From positions 55,766,773-55,830,772 of the forward strand of contig OW804095.1 of the NCBI GenBank assembly GCA_942159475.1: a stretch of DNA of 64,000 nt, read 5' to 3'. This DNA comes from Sthenelais limicola (Eukaryota; Annelida; Polychaeta; Phyllodocida; Sigalionidae). The notes under the pieces are model-generated. The model ran no database searches. It worked only from the letters and a program-made list of their open reading frames with translations, and was not told the origin of the DNA. How positions within the stretch are numbered: position 1 is the stretch's first letter; each line of letters begins with the position of its first letter. Position numbers and translations under genes: made by a program. Of this stretch, positions 48,481 through 61,282 are shown one piece after another.

Positions 48481-51225
48481 CTCCTTTCTGTACAATGCTT
48501 TTAGGTACAACTAAATAAGATGGTGAATCATGGAAAATTAAATGCATTGGCTTCAATGGTGAGTCTTATGGGAGAAGTGCCAACAGACTATCACTTAATT
48601 TTACAAGTGGGATAATATTAATGCGGGCATAAATTGTGATGGTTTCATAAACACTACAGTTTCATAAGAACCCGTTACATTATGACATGTTCATCACTTA
48701 TGTTCTAAATATGATGCTCCGGTATTAATGAACACTCAAGTTGATGTAACACGTGTATCTAATGCTCGGGTATTTCACACCAGTGAAATATAATGCACTC
48801 CCTTTTTTGAAACAGGTCTTGCAGATTAATACGAAATAAAAAGATATATAGCTTTTATCGAACAGTATAATTGTTATGTTGGCAGGGCTTTCGCCATACA
48901 TGTGCTGGGATAGTCATTTTATACGCCGACTATGAAACTGTTAACGTTGCCTCTTATTGTTTTTCACACAAGCCGGTAAACGTGGGTCTTTATCCTTGCC
49001 GATACTCACTAATTACTCTATTACGAATACTGTTAAGAAAATTGTAGTTCTCCAGCAATTACTGAGTGTATTTATTCAGCACATTTTCCCGAATTTCTTG
49101 TTTCATTTCTGATGAACAAACTGCGTTAGAGAAAATAGTGAAATACAACTCCATTTGCACTGTACGACAGTATGCGTAGAAAAGCGTACTATCAGTCTTG
49201 CAGTAGACAGCTAAAATGTCAATATTTATGCCTTTTAATGTCACACAGAAAATATGAATCAACGACCCTTTAAATCTTAGATAGAAGTTAATAAGATGAA
49301 ATAAAAAGAAGGGTGTCTGTTTTAAGTGTTTATTGTTTTTGCTTTTCCTCCCAACTTGCTACAGTTTCGACCAAAGTTATGATGGATTAGATGTCATCTT
49401 GGTTTGGTTTCCAGTGAGTTTTCTGTGTGTACACGAAATAAAAATTAAGACGTGATCAAAGAATTCTCTTTGTGACAGGACATTCTCCTTATTATTGACA
49501 CTTTACTAAAGTATCTGGGGTAATTTTGGCTTCTAGGACAACTTTTGATGACACCTGTTTGCGTTTGTGGACCTCTCTAATGAATATTAGTTTGCTTGAA
49601 TAGAAAGTGTGAAAGGGCTATCCGATTGTACCATGAAATCAGAGAATGCCATTGGTAACACCATTAGAAAGAATTATGGAACCCTAAAGACGCACGAATA
49701 ATGACTGCTGTATTCGTAAAGGAGAGTGCCTGGAATTGGCCAACAACTTGGTCCAAAATCAATAAAACGAATCTGCGCAGATCTGACCCAAAGTTACCCC
49801 AATCCTCTTTACAAGAAATGTCAGTCCTCGACCTAACACTTAAGTCTCATCAATAGAAAAAACTCACATTGCAAAGAGGAGGCCTATTTGTGGATGGAAA
49901 ATCGTTCCTGTGGCATGGAAACAATTCAATAGACTGTCGCGAAATGGTGTCAATAGCTATGGCTTGCGGGATGCGCCAGGACTAACCAGCCAATTTGTTA
50001 GTTCTGTTTCAGCTTGGCACTGAATTAAGATCTAGATCAATAACTTGTGCTTGAATGGTTGTGTTTATTGCGTGGATGGGGAGTCATTCCCACTCCTTGG
50101 ATACTGAACCGACACGCTGTAAGTCGCACGATATCGTGCCTACAGGCTCCGAGCCACGTTATTGCCGTCTTCAGGAAAAAGCAATGGAAAGGCCTAATGC
50201 AATAAGAGTAGTCTTGTTCAGCCAAATAGCATTCCTTTCATCTGCCCTAAGGTAAGGCAAACATTAAGCACTCGTATCATTTGGATGCACAAAACGAGGT
50301 GTATAAATAATACTGGCACAATTCCTGTATCTGTCTAATTAAATCAACAATCCCTCGAGCGTATTCAGAGCACACGCTGCCGATTTTCAGGCGGCTATTT
50401 GAATAAATCGTTAACAAGGACAAAATCAGGTCACATAATTAGCAAGAAAATGGCATCGTTTCGCGACTCAAATCAAGTGGACAGCGCTATTGGATTTGAG
50501 TTGTTGATTTTAATCCGAACATGAATTTTAATCCGCATATAATCCATGATATAATTGAAATAGAAAATAGAATCAATCAAATGTTCAGAGTGAGCAGCAG
50601 CTCGTCATTAAACAAGTTATTTAAGGATAAGGAGGTTATAAATCAGTTTCTCACTTCTGTTTGAGGAGATAGATAGCATGTTAGGGAGGGCCTGGTTAAT
50701 TGGGCCAATCCTCTTGTTATAAATGATGCCTCTAAACGGGAAGGCGTATAATAATCCTCAGAATCCGATATTTGCGAGAAAACTTTATGATGTATCATAC
50801 CAAAAGCAGTATGCACATATAATATCTCGTTATAATGAAGTTATTATACTTATTTTGAAATCTTTTGACATCGTCCCCTGCTATTTATTTCGACTGACAT
50901 TAGAGCGTTAAATCACACTCACAAATGATCTATACATAGTCAAATTACCTCAATGATTATCCAAGTTCAGTGGCATTTCATCTCTTCCTTTATTCTCCTT
51001 ATGTAGGAATAGTACTGATACGTATTGACAACCTTTGGGTTGATACCATAAATTTCAGGTCTTAAAAATAGATTCAGACAGGATTATTACAAGGAAATTG
51101 ACGGCGGAGCACATTTTATGAGAAACATTAATGTTTTTACATAGGAATAAGGTATAACATGGTCCTATAAAGATATACAGATAGAGTTGAATGACCGAGT
51201 TCTAGGGAAACACCACTTAACTTGA
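48481..51225. other. Unassigned DNA
   Basis: No gene or repeat is recognised. Overlapping plus and minus frames at 50037-50255 have no features. Confidence 0.5.
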
Positions 51226-51486
51226 GCACTGGACAGCGATTCCCCTAATAATGATGAACCCAGTGGAGGTGGCCATAATCATTGGAGCAAGCATACTCCC
51301 CCAGTGTATGTCACATTACCCCAAGGACTGACTACATCTTATGACACGGCCCCACTGGAGGGCAGAACCTCTTCTGAGCTTCTTCCCCTGCCTCCTGTCA
51401 CTTCAGAGAGGGTGGTTCTATATCAGAGAGCCACCTCAAGCATAGTCAAACTTGTGATGGAGATGGGGAATAGTAATTCCGGCTGA
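51226..51486 (+). CDS. Exon-like open frame, Ser/Pro/Gly-rich, 86 codons
   Basis: The frame opens just after TGA at 51223-51225 and runs to TGA at 51484-51486, with no ATG near the start. It encodes ALDSDSPNNDEPSGGGHNHW, then Thr/Pro-rich sequence, then SSELLPLPPVTSERVVLYQR and a tail ending MEMGNSNSG. The composition is that of a disordered linker passing into a helix, unlike the AT-driven Ile/Lys/Tyr-rich chance frames nearby. An acceptor could be the AG at 51226-51227 or the CAG at 51234-51236; neither has a strong pyrimidine tract. No family is recognised and no partner exon was found. Confidence 0.22.
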   Translation, partial: ALDSDSPNNDEPSGGGHNHWSKHTPPVYVTLPQGLTTSYDTAPLEGRTSSELLPLPPVTSERVVLYQRATSSIVKLVMEMGNSNSG

Positions 51487-52776
51487 CTTTAAGTTGCCAG
51501 CATTGGCAGACTCACTTCGTGCCTCATTACCTCGATACACTGCGTGATCTATGGTTGGATCTGTAGCCTAGGGCTATAGATAAATATGAAGAGTCTTGTT
51601 AGGCTTGAGAGATACTAGGAGGAACCTGATCCATTAATTGTTGTAGCAGTTTTATTATTTGCAGCTAGCTGTTGGGAATCTTAATCTTTCACTAGGTAGA
51701 TATATTCTTCAACATTATAATATTAAGAGTTATTCTGTATCAAAAAAGTAATACAAATAATCAAAATATTAGGTCTTTGCTATGATTTGTATTTGTATAC
51801 CCAGATATATTCTGTCGGTGATGGACACGAAAAAGTAGATACAAGGTATAACGGTCGACTGACTAAAATAGGAAGGTATCTAATACACAAATATTTACTA
51901 AAGAATATGCAGTAAAGTTGGTAATTATACATTGCATATTCTTTTTACATTTGATTTGAAGAAATGTCTGAAACATTACAGCTTAAAATGTAATGCTAAG
52001 TCATAAAGTCAGGGTTTAATTTCACTATCCCATCTATCTTTGGCAGTAATACCAAAACAACGCGTTCTTATTTATTGTCAAGTCTTCCAAAAGTGGACTG
52101 GCGTAAGCCGCCAACAAAATATCCAACCACTTAGAGAAAGCCTTGCCAATCTTCCGCGTTGGATTTATCGCTCCATATTGTAGCAAGACTCATTTTATGG
52201 CCGCCATGAACAGCTGCGAACGAGATGAAGATTGGGAATTTATGTCTCAATAGATGTTACTGATATGAAAGGGCTTCTTTCTTTAATGTTATTGATATTT
52301 AACTCTAGCCGAACCAACCAAGGGCGGTGGTGGCGGTGAGATGGAAAGGAAGAGGGGATTGGGAGGAGGAAAACGAGGATGACGCACTCTCATAACTTGT
52401 GTCAATGCTGTGACCCCACAAGGTCAGGTTCTTGGGATCAATTATCAGGGAAGCAACTATCACTACGCAGACTCCTCTGAAGACTTTGGCCTAAAGGCAA
52501 CTTGAAAGCGGCAGTTGTATCAATGTTGGGTTTCATCATGCTCCTTCTTGCACTCCTTCCTTTCTATCATCCTTTCTGATTTGTCATTGGATAGGCTGAC
52601 CTGCCTCTCCTTGGCAAGGCCCTTCTAGTTCCGGCTAGAACTGGGTCCAACCCTGCTTTGTTAACCAAATCTTACTCCTCCCCATTGCGAGTCACAGTAT
52701 TCAGTAGTTTTCACTTTAACCAAATTGACAGGGAAGGGATCGAAGGGATCAATAGAAAAGTACACAGAGAAACATA
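51487..52776. other. Unassigned DNA
   Basis: AT-rich to about 52.3 kb, then GC-richer, with no open frame of note. Confidence 0.5.
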
Positions 52777-52917
52777 AACGAGTCATTTGACTCTAATCCG
52801 AGTCCACCTCCTCCTAAAAAGAGTCAAATCAAGTGACGACTCGTTTTGTCTGACTCTTTTATACCCATTTCTGACTCTAAATCAGAGTCACATTGACTCG
52901 TCTTTTAGGTGCATCAG
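52777..52917. repeat. GAGTC/GACTC cluster with imperfect terminal inverted repeats
   Basis: Nine GAGTC or GACTC pentamers in 120 bp, starting at 52780, 52789, 52800, 52821, 52838, 52852, 52873, 52885 and 52895. The left edge ACGAGTCATTTGACTCTAAT and the right edge, reverse-complemented as ACGAGTCAATGTGACTCTGA, match imperfectly over about 28 bp. The inner parts CTCCTAAAAAGAGTC and GACTCGTCTTTTAGGTG are also mutually complementary. It may be a small foldback transposon. Several pentamers extend toward an AP-1-like TGAGTCA, but no full consensus site is intact. Confidence 0.6.
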
Positions 52918-53492
52918 TTGTGTCTTCTAGGTAAGTTATCTCAGATTCTTATTTCTATTACTTTCGATTAACGTTTCCCCTTTGATTTTGCAATAATAAA
53001 ACAAAAATGTCGTATTCTCTCCCGCCCCTCAGCCTTCTAAGGCTCGTCTTTCTTATCTATGTTCCTACCTCCATTCTTTGCATGTTTCGTCCTCTTTTTC
53101 ACCTTAAATATATATTCCCCCATAGATCTATATATTCTTGATTTGAATATAAAGGCAAGAATAATTATCTGCATACCATCTAATGATGTTCGGTGAGATA
53201 TCAACTAGTTGACCTCCTTTTCTGCGCAGTATAAATCTGGTGCCAAACAGATTCGTTGTAGGATCTGTAGCTGCTGCTAGATTCCAGCAACCTGTGGATT
53301 GAGCCAAGATTATAATCCCCGGGGTTTGGGGAGCAGATCAAGTCCCCACTGTAGAGGCAGGGGTTCACTGATGTATTCTGGGGTTATGACCTTTGACCCT
53401 TGGTCAGGATGGACCCTCAGGCACCAAGAGCATTGACCATTGCGACTGCAACCACAGCAAATGAAATCCTCACGCCTCACAAGATTCAATAA
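52918..53492. other. Unassigned DNA with a TATA-like site
   Basis: CGCAGTATAAATCTGG contains TATAAAT at 53230-53236, in a GC-richer context upstream of the open frames at 53.5 kb. Suggestive only. No gene is called in this stretch. Confidence 0.35.
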
Positions 53493-53798
53493 GAGCGGCG
53501 GAAGCTCATACTAAGACGTTCTCGACCGGCAGTAAGAAACCTCGCAGTCTGCCCACGCCCTCTGTTATCCACAGCTAACACTACTCGCGCATGCGCCTCC
53601 CTATTTGTGGAATTTCCTCCAAGTGCTCTTGATGTGATCGAATTTGTAATCTCCACGGAAATCTGGTTGTTGACAAAAAAGAGACCGGAAGAGGGCGCAC
53701 TTCTTCCATGGGAAGTAGATGGCAAGGTTTGGATGAACTTCTCAGAAATTCTAACCCCCAAGAGGTGGCGGTCAGCATTGAACCATATGAATGTATAG
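53493..53798 (+). CDS. Exon-like open frame, about 101 codons
   Basis: Opens after TAA (53490-53492) and ends at TAG (53796-53798). The first part is Arg-rich. The second reads VEFPPSALDVIEFVISTEIW, then a KKRPEEGALLPWEVDGKVW segment, then WMNFSEILTPKRW and NHMNV. The second half looks like folded-protein sequence. A minus frame over the same bases (53486-53809, 107 codons) is also open but less natural. The stretch CGGAAGAGGGCGCACTTC resembles sequence often found in MITE ends, so a transposon-derived frame is possible. No family is recognised. Confidence 0.22.
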   Translation, partial: ERRKLILRRSRPAVRNLAVCPRPLLSTANTTRACASLFVEFPPSALDVIEFVISTEIWLLTKKRPEEGALLPWEVDGKVWMNFSEILTPKRWRSALNHMNV

Positions 53799-54800
53799 AG
53801 AACTAACACTTGATTTAATTGTCCCCCTTCAATCGTTTTTGCAGCGAACTAATCGGGGTGCATCCCTCTGAATGAGGCGTCAATTCACTTACGTATTGCC
53901 CATGCAACCTTAAGTCGAGGAACAGCATCCTTGCATATGATTCATCTTCTCGATTGAGTAATACGAACATAGGGATCGGAACGACTGCTATCTAATGGTC
54001 ATTTCCTTGCTCGCAAGATTATCACATATCATTTGAAGATATTGTTCCTTTCATTTTCCTTTGTTATCATGCAACGGGGGGATACCCTTCCACATTGGAA
54101 ATTAGTACATAAACTATATACTGACTGACAAGTATAGATTTTTAAATTGATTTGATACACTTTATAAATTTATCTGATGATCTTGGGCCTTGGTGCAGCT
54201 ACTCATGCATGTTCACCCACTTTCAGAATAGACCGGGTGCATTCACTGTTATCCCTAAGCATCTTTCTTTTTCTTTTTTTTATTTATTATTTTTATACAG
54301 CAAATCTTCTGTAATAACGACATATGTCCCCTATATGACTTTCTCTATGTAAAACGTATTCCCCAATACCCCAAGAAAAAAAAATTCCTATTCTTTCACT
54401 TCGCAGTCCATGGCAAGACTGATCTATCATTTGAACGCCCTATATATATGGAAAAGTTCACTGGAGCTGCTTCCACTATCGGATACGACCGATCCTAAAT
54501 ATTTTGTTCTTGATGCATCAGCATCAATATCAAAATATATACTCCTGCTATCTTTCATAAGAAGAACGCAATAGATATTTTACAAAGAATTATGAGTCTT
54601 AAAAATGGATTTATGTTCCTTGACATAAACGACAAGGTTATCTAAGAAAAACCCATTTTCATGTAAACGTTTAGGTGACAACTAAACCATATAAGTATCT
54701 GGACGTAATCACCAATTTTTTACTTTTAATCTATTAAAGAATCTAAGATCATGCTGATACATCATCCTCATTTTATAGTCCACTGTGTTAATTTCAGTAA
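53799..54800. other. Unassigned AT-rich DNA
   Basis: Nothing is recognised. The short frame at 54152-54352 runs through a pyrimidine-rich stretch. Confidence 0.5.
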
Positions 54801-54909
54801 TAGGCCCAGTCCACTAAGCCGATTCTCATGCGATTTTGTGCCGCAGAGGACCCTTTTGCACTACATTTCGTGAGACTCGCATGAGAATCAGCTCAGTGGA
54901 CAAGGGCCT
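54801..54909. mobile_element. MITE family 3 (about 109 bp, TIR AGGCCC..GTCCACT)
   Basis: The left end AGGCCCAGTCCACTAAGCCG then ATTCTCATGCGA, and the right end reverse-complemented as AGGCCCTTGTCCACTGAGCT then GATTCTCATGCGA, match over about 32 bp with few differences and one small gap. TAA flanks both sides (54798-54800 and 54910-54912), a possible 3-bp target duplication like those of PIF/Harbinger elements. The 40-bp interior has no coding capacity. Confidence 0.75.
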
Positions 54910-56323
54910 TAAGTCTTAATTAAATTGTTATGTGGCGTTGTGCAAATCATGCATCATGTACAAAACGTCCTATAGATCGCAGTAATGCTTAATGCCTATA
55001 TCTCGACGCCTCGGTCGTAATAGATACAACGCATTTAACCGTAATAGGTCTGGCGTTTCGGACAGATATCTCACGATTCTACATTGCATTTATTACCCTT
55101 ACAACATCGTCAGTCCAGCGAAAAGCAAAAGTAATGCGCGATGCGAGTTCGCGTTGGTCTGGAAGCTGTATATGACGACGGTGATAAAATCTCAAAAGGC
55201 TGCCTAGGGGTTGAAAAGGGCGCCAAGAAGAGGGGCGAAAATAGGTGAGTTATGTGTCCAGGGTGAGGGTGGGAATTACCGGAGGGAAAAAGCAGGTGGC
55301 ACCACTAGAACCTAATTTGTGTTCAGACATTATTCATGGCTTATCGTGCAAATCTGCTTAATGCTTAGCCCAACAGACCCCATGTGATCAAACTTAAATG
55401 GTGCCAATCCTAGAGCTTGTACGCTCGCCGAGCAAGCCTTATGGCAGCACTACCCCGGTAGATTTGATGGGCTAACCGCTACAAGCAAGGATCCAGGTTT
55501 ATTGATACATTACAGTAAATGCATTTTAGGGGTCGGGCGGAAAATCCCAGACGTGGTACACACGATTTCCTACTTGAGAATATCTTCAGACTGAATATCT
55601 CTTAGGATGATTATTTCTGTGGGGAATCTCTTTATAAGCTTCGCGTCGGGATTAAATCTTGAGTTCATGGAAGTGGTTAAAAAGGAGCTTTACATCACTG
55701 GTAGAATGTCTATTATGAGGGACTAATACGAATTGGACAGTTTTCATACAACTCTGTATTAAGAGGCCATAGATTGACATACGGAGGGTGAGATATCAGA
55801 GGCAGACTCACCATTTTATACCTCGACCACATAAACATCAAAGCTCTACCGAAGCCTTCCCACCCAAAAACTTTGTTTTATGTCCTCAGAAAGAGTGTCT
55901 ATGTATGACCAGTCTGATCTTCGCTGAAAGTAAATCTTGTTTTACGTCAGGGTCAATAGCTCCCAATTTGTAACACAGGCAGGCAGAAACGCGGGGGTGT
56001 TGCCCTCCACTTTCCCCATTTCCACCACCATTGTTCATGATTTGCCTCCCAGCCTGCGAAGGTCAAAATGAAGAAGTTAGGTCCAAGAACATCGAGCCCG
56101 AGCACCGGAAAAACAAGGGGGTTGACTGCTGTGAACTAGCCTAAGGGAGGGGACAACTCCGTTAGGGCACTCTATCCACTTCATTTCCCCTCCAACTCGC
56201 TTTCCCCTTCGACCTGTCACTCCTTTATCTCTGAAATACCTTCAAAAAGGCAGGCTTCCGGTATAGCCAGAAGCCATGTTAGGAATCTGCCACCCGTTCT
56301 AACGCTCGGACTGCCTCTGTCCT
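54910..56323. other. Unassigned DNA
   Basis: No gene or repeat is recognised. The region becomes GC-richer after about 55.2 kb. Confidence 0.5.
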
Positions 56324-56518
56324 GTGCAGGCTTGTCATAATGCCGCAGGTCTCACTGCTTCAGCCACACTGCATGGTATCATCAGCGTCTCTCAACTTTT
56401 CTACCACCACAGAGCAGCTCGTCTCATGAATGGCTTCACCCATGGCTTCGAATGTGGCTTCAGTAGCGCAGGCAGCTATCCTGTCCTGTTGTTGATGCTA
56501 CACCGGAACCAAACCTGA
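56324..56518 (+). pseudogene. Short frame with a faint DIRS-type retroelement motif
   Basis: The 64-codon frame contains RAARLMNGFTHGFECGFSSA. A GF-x-x-GF pattern after a Leu/Ala-rich turn recalls the segment just before the reverse transcriptase in DIRS/Ngaro-type and related animal retroelements. Nothing else of a reverse transcriptase is present, and the following bases do not continue the similarity. This is an impression from memory, not an alignment. Alternatively it is an exon: a good acceptor, TTTTCTACCACCACAG, lies just upstream of the motif. Confidence 0.15.
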
Positions 56519-59146
56519 GGTCTGAACCTTATTCAGTGGGAAGAAGCAGGGGATTGGGAGTGTCTTGGAGAGTAGACAGTGGGTATGGGAATATGTGTAG
56601 AAGGAAAGAGCCAGTGTGCGATGTTTCATTTCGAATGGCTCAATAATATGATCACGGGTGACTGGCGACCAGGTGCGAGTGCTATTAGCCCCCTCTTCGC
56701 CTCGCCCCTTGGACTAGCTGTCAGTACCAATGGTTCCTCAAGCAGTGTGATGTCTATGTAACCAGCTTCTCTACATATATAGGTGCTTCGTACCACTGGC
56801 TTCTCCCGTCAGTTTCTGGCCAGATAATGTGGCGGTATCTCTGGACTGAGAGCTGTGTAATACCGTGTCCGACGTTCAGAATAAATGCATCAGATTCAGT
56901 GACTAACACAATCATGAATCGGTGGCTAGCGCTTTACCTACCTCAGCTACCTTGATGCCCTGATGCTTCGACGCAACTCCCATTTCACGATCTCCCATTA
57001 TGCACAGCTTCCTACTATAATGTATACTCCAGATACTTGCAAGTAAATTTTTCCCTTTGTTCTCTCACTAAGTCACTATCCTCCTCGAGTATAGAGAGAG
57101 TGCTGCCTGCTGAGGACTACCAAATTTATACGTCATATACAGCGCTTCTCTCTTCCCCAGTTTCCCATTCACTTACTGGCACATGATGTCAGACTGCACC
57201 CCCACTCCCTTCACATAAAGCCCCTCTTGTAAATTACCATTGCAATACCAATTGGCGTAATTTACAACCTCTCGCCCAATTACACATAACATCCTTACAT
57301 TCCTATTGAAAGACTATGGGGAGGCAAAAACCGTTGTTGGAACAGTTCAGATGGCCAATTTGGGATCGCGCATATATAGGCCGGGTCTTTAGGTCATTTG
57401 GTGATGGTTGGGGGCCTGGTGGGTCCCATTTGCTCGCACATGCTCAGTCTGAGCTACTAAAGGGGACATTTTCGTACTGCCCGTCGTTATGCTTGTATCC
57501 CCACCTCTTTTCCATTCTGTTTTATGGTAATTGAACTACTTGTTTTTCTCTTTCATACTTCTCAGTCTAGCATTTTTGGCGCATACATGATCTGCATGAC
57601 TAAAGATCTTTCTGCCCATAATATCCTTACCTTTTTCTGTACATGAATCAATGTTCACACAGGCATGTATAGCATTACGTTTGGCAATACTTCGGGAGCG
57701 AATGTTGGGTTAGGATTCAATTTGTATATTGTATATTATGTATTGTTTGTATATTATATATATACATTCCTTCTCCAGAACGGATAGACTTTCTTGACTT
57801 TATCGATTAAGATGAACCTGAACAACCAAGAAGAGGCAGGGGACGAGGGCGACGGACAATTAATCCCAAGAAATATTAATCAGTGCAGGACTAAAAGAAC
57901 AGACATCATGGAAATTTTTAACGTGAACAGACAGATAAAACGTATCAAAAGAAATAACACAGTTTCCTATCTCTCTATGTATTAATGAGTTTACCGTAAC
58001 AAACCGACGTATTTTACTCTGTCCCTGAATCTCTAAAACGACAACTGACTTAGCAACATGTGTTACCAAGGGAAAAACTGCAATTATTGGTATCCTTTTT
58101 GGCATAATCTATGGTCAACAAGCCTGAAGCAGTCAAAATGGGAGTATGCAAGTAAGACAGGCAGCAATATAAATGCGAAAATAAAACCCTAAAAATGTGC
58201 CAAATCAGTGCTTTATCCTCTTCATCCTCAATCATATATCATATATTATATGCGAGTGTGTGAGAGAGAGTGCGTGTGGTGGATAAGGGGAGAGGGTTGT
58301 CGTTATATATATCCGACTGAGGGTCATGTTTCCCGCAGCTTTCCCCACTGATCTAGTAACCCCATAATTGATTAGGGCATGGGGGATATATGGGTCTTCG
58401 TGCGAATACACCAATTTCTGTCCGACTGAGATTGGACAAGAGGTCAGTCTGACTGCTCATTTATACTACTACCAACACTGCCCTTAATAAGGTGGAGTAG
58501 TCTCATAGTTCCCAATTAGAAAGACATGAAATGCATGATAATGAATCGATGAAGCCATGTTACAGAATATTTTACAGGCATCTGGCATACAGTCTTGTAT
58601 AGGTCTTTCAATATGTGTTATCATACATCTTTATTGGATATTCAAGCTTCCTTTAGAGGGGGCCGATTGCAATATATTGGCAAGCATTTCATATATTTCC
58701 ATCATATTCGGATACTAATTTTTGGCTGAAGGTAATATTTCTTTTGACGTGGCTGAATGCTATCATTTCTCACGTTTATATAGTTTTGTGTGAATGCCAC
58801 ACTCAAGCCATAAGATGTTTGCACCCTACGAAAGTTTAGCCACTAGTTGTAACCTGCGGGTAATGTGCTCCGAGTCAAAGTGTGGGTCGCTTGAAACATT
58901 GGTCCGTATGAGTTCTGCTCTACACAAGATAGTGTCTGGTATATCTACATAACCACAAGATTATTCATTAACAGAACTTTGTTGACCTCCTAGGCAAAGA
59001 TATCATAGACCCATACAATTCGCATAACAAATATTAATCTGACTGGCATCACCGAAGCAATTTGTATAGCACCAGTATAAGCTAATTTTATAAGTGAGTG
59101 GGCATTTGCGGTGGTGATTTAAAGCTACTACCCACCAAGAAACCCG
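56519..59146. other. Unassigned DNA
   Basis: Moderately GC-rich to 57.5 kb, then AT-rich. Small (GT/GA) runs lie near 58255-58275. No gene is recognised. Open frames at 56579-56761, 57316-57534 and 57794-57985 lack features. Confidence 0.5.
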
Positions 59147-59810
59147 ATATCACCTCGATATCGGCCCGATATCAGACACTCCATCGGCCCGATATCAGAT
59201 CTGATATCGATCGATATCAGACTGCACCCTCAAATTCGGTCGGCCCGATATCAGATCTGATATCAGATCTGATATCGGCCCGATATCAGACCAATACTAT
59301 TTCTGATATCAGTTTCTGATATTGAGCCGATATAATACCGATATTATTTCTGATATCAATTCTGATATCGAGCCGATATCATACCGATATAATTTCCAAT
59401 ATCAGTTCTGATATTGAGCCGATATCAGACCGATACTATTTCTGATATCAGATCTGATATTGAGCCGATATCAGACCGATATTATTCTGATATCAGTTCT
59501 GATATTGAGCCGATATCAGACCGATATTATTTCCAATATCAGTTCTGATATTGAGCCGATATCAGACCGATACTATTTCTGATATCAGATCTGATATTGA
59601 GCCGATATCAGACCGATATTATTTCTGATATCAGATCTGATATTGAGCCGATATCGGACCGATATTATTTCTGATATCAGTTCTGATATTGAGCCAATAT
59701 CAGACCGATACTATTTCTGATATCAGTTCTGATATTGAACCGATATCATACCGATACCATTTCTGATATCAGGAACTGAAATCAAACTGATGTCATAGGA
59801 GTATTGTTCC
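59147..59810. repeat. 46-bp satellite-type array of GATATC palindromes
   Basis: From about 59280, GAGCCGATAT landmarks recur at 59324, 59370, 59416, 59462, 59507, 59553, 59599, 59645, 59691 and 59737. This is a 46-bp period with one 45-bp step, where a T is lost. The unit alternates CTGATATCAG-like and CCGATATCAGACCGATA dyads. The first part (59147-59280) is denser and less regular and includes a perfect 34-bp palindrome (59245-59278, CCGATATCAGATCTGATATC onward). The array decays after 59760. Confidence 0.92.
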
Positions 59811-61282
59811 TAATATCAAGAACATCAGAATCTGGTAGATCTCTAATATCCGGGGATTTCTGATATCCAGCTGCTGTCCGGGGATCTCTGATGTCCATCT
59901 GATGTCAACCAATGTAACACTTCTGATTTCATCAATCAATATATAAGACAACTAAATAATGGAGATATTACTGATAATCTTGCAGCTTTTATTACATAAT
60001 AAAGCCTCTTCCTTACTAGGAAATGCACATGAACGTCTTTTATTTGGTTATTAGGTTCTTTATTTCCTGTGATTACATGAAAGTCTACAGGAGACAAGGG
60101 AATATGGTTGCAAATAATAATGACACATTATGGTTACAAATATTGACAGATTATGACCTAATGGTCCAGTGCTGAAAGTTTACCAGAAATATTTGAAAGA
60201 ACTTTGTATTACAAAATTTTGATAAACATTGATATAACTTGCCCTTAAAAAAAAGTCAGCTGAATATATTTTAACTGGACTGCCGATACCTAGAAGATAG
60301 AAATAGGCTGTCTTTGTGTCATCAAAATGCTTTAATAACCTATAATTTGGTCAACCAGATAATAGGATCTGATCCCAAAATCTCTTAAAACTTCAATCTA
60401 AAATATGTCATTTCCTAGACCGCCTGGACATCCCTTAAAATACAAATTTTGAGTGTAAAAATACCTGGCATAATACCCGATTGGACACACCCAAAATTTG
60501 TCATATAGTCCTAAAACCTGTTGACCTATTTTTTACCCAAATATGATGCATAAATTTTGTCCAACCAGTCTCAGAAAACATGTCTAACCATGCGCGCAAA
60601 ACCACCAAAAATTAATTAGAAAAGTCTCCACCGTTTTCTGGCGGTGTCACAAAAATGTGTCACAAAAACACCCTGAATTGACACCCATTATGACATAAAA
60701 TTCCATTTATACCTGGCGTTCAATACCATATGAATATCCTTAATATGAGGTAAATTGTTTGGCCGTAACCCTCTGATATAGGCGTTTACAAACCTGATGA
60801 CAAAAACACTTAAAATACTGACTGTAAACTTGTATATCATTACAGCATTATATAGAATTCCTCACCTGTCCATAAATATGATTGAACAAAAATATAATGC
60901 AATATGGTCCATCTATGATTGAACAGAAAATTGAGGTTAACCTATGGATAACAAAATTTGTAAAGCTTGTACCAGATAAGTACAGTAATATCATTTAAAA
61001 CCAAAATCCCTCTTAGAATCATCAATTTCTCATACAAAAACGCCACCATAAGGAAACAATAGTATTATAATAATGCAGGGTTCAGAGTTAATTTCTTGAA
61101 TTGCCAGTCTATAGCAAGATTTCCTATTTAAGGTGTATTTTCTGGGATCATTGTAGTTGTCTGGGATCTGTATATCCAATTTCTCCAGGTAATTGTCATG
61201 TTTAAGTACTCTTGCTTTAAGTTACACATATTTAGGTGTTGGTCATCTTAGGTTGAGGCCTTGATTGGGTGAGCTTCTGCTC
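59811..61282. other. Decaying array edge, then unassigned AT-rich DNA
   Basis: Degenerate GATATC/TCTGAT remnants continue to about 59930. Beyond that no gene is seen; GTGTCACAAAAA recurs twice near 60643-60667. Confidence 0.5.

Noticed and set aside
59098..59319. 73-codon plus frame with repeated ISARYQT-like units
   Set aside because: It is the translation of the GATATC array head.
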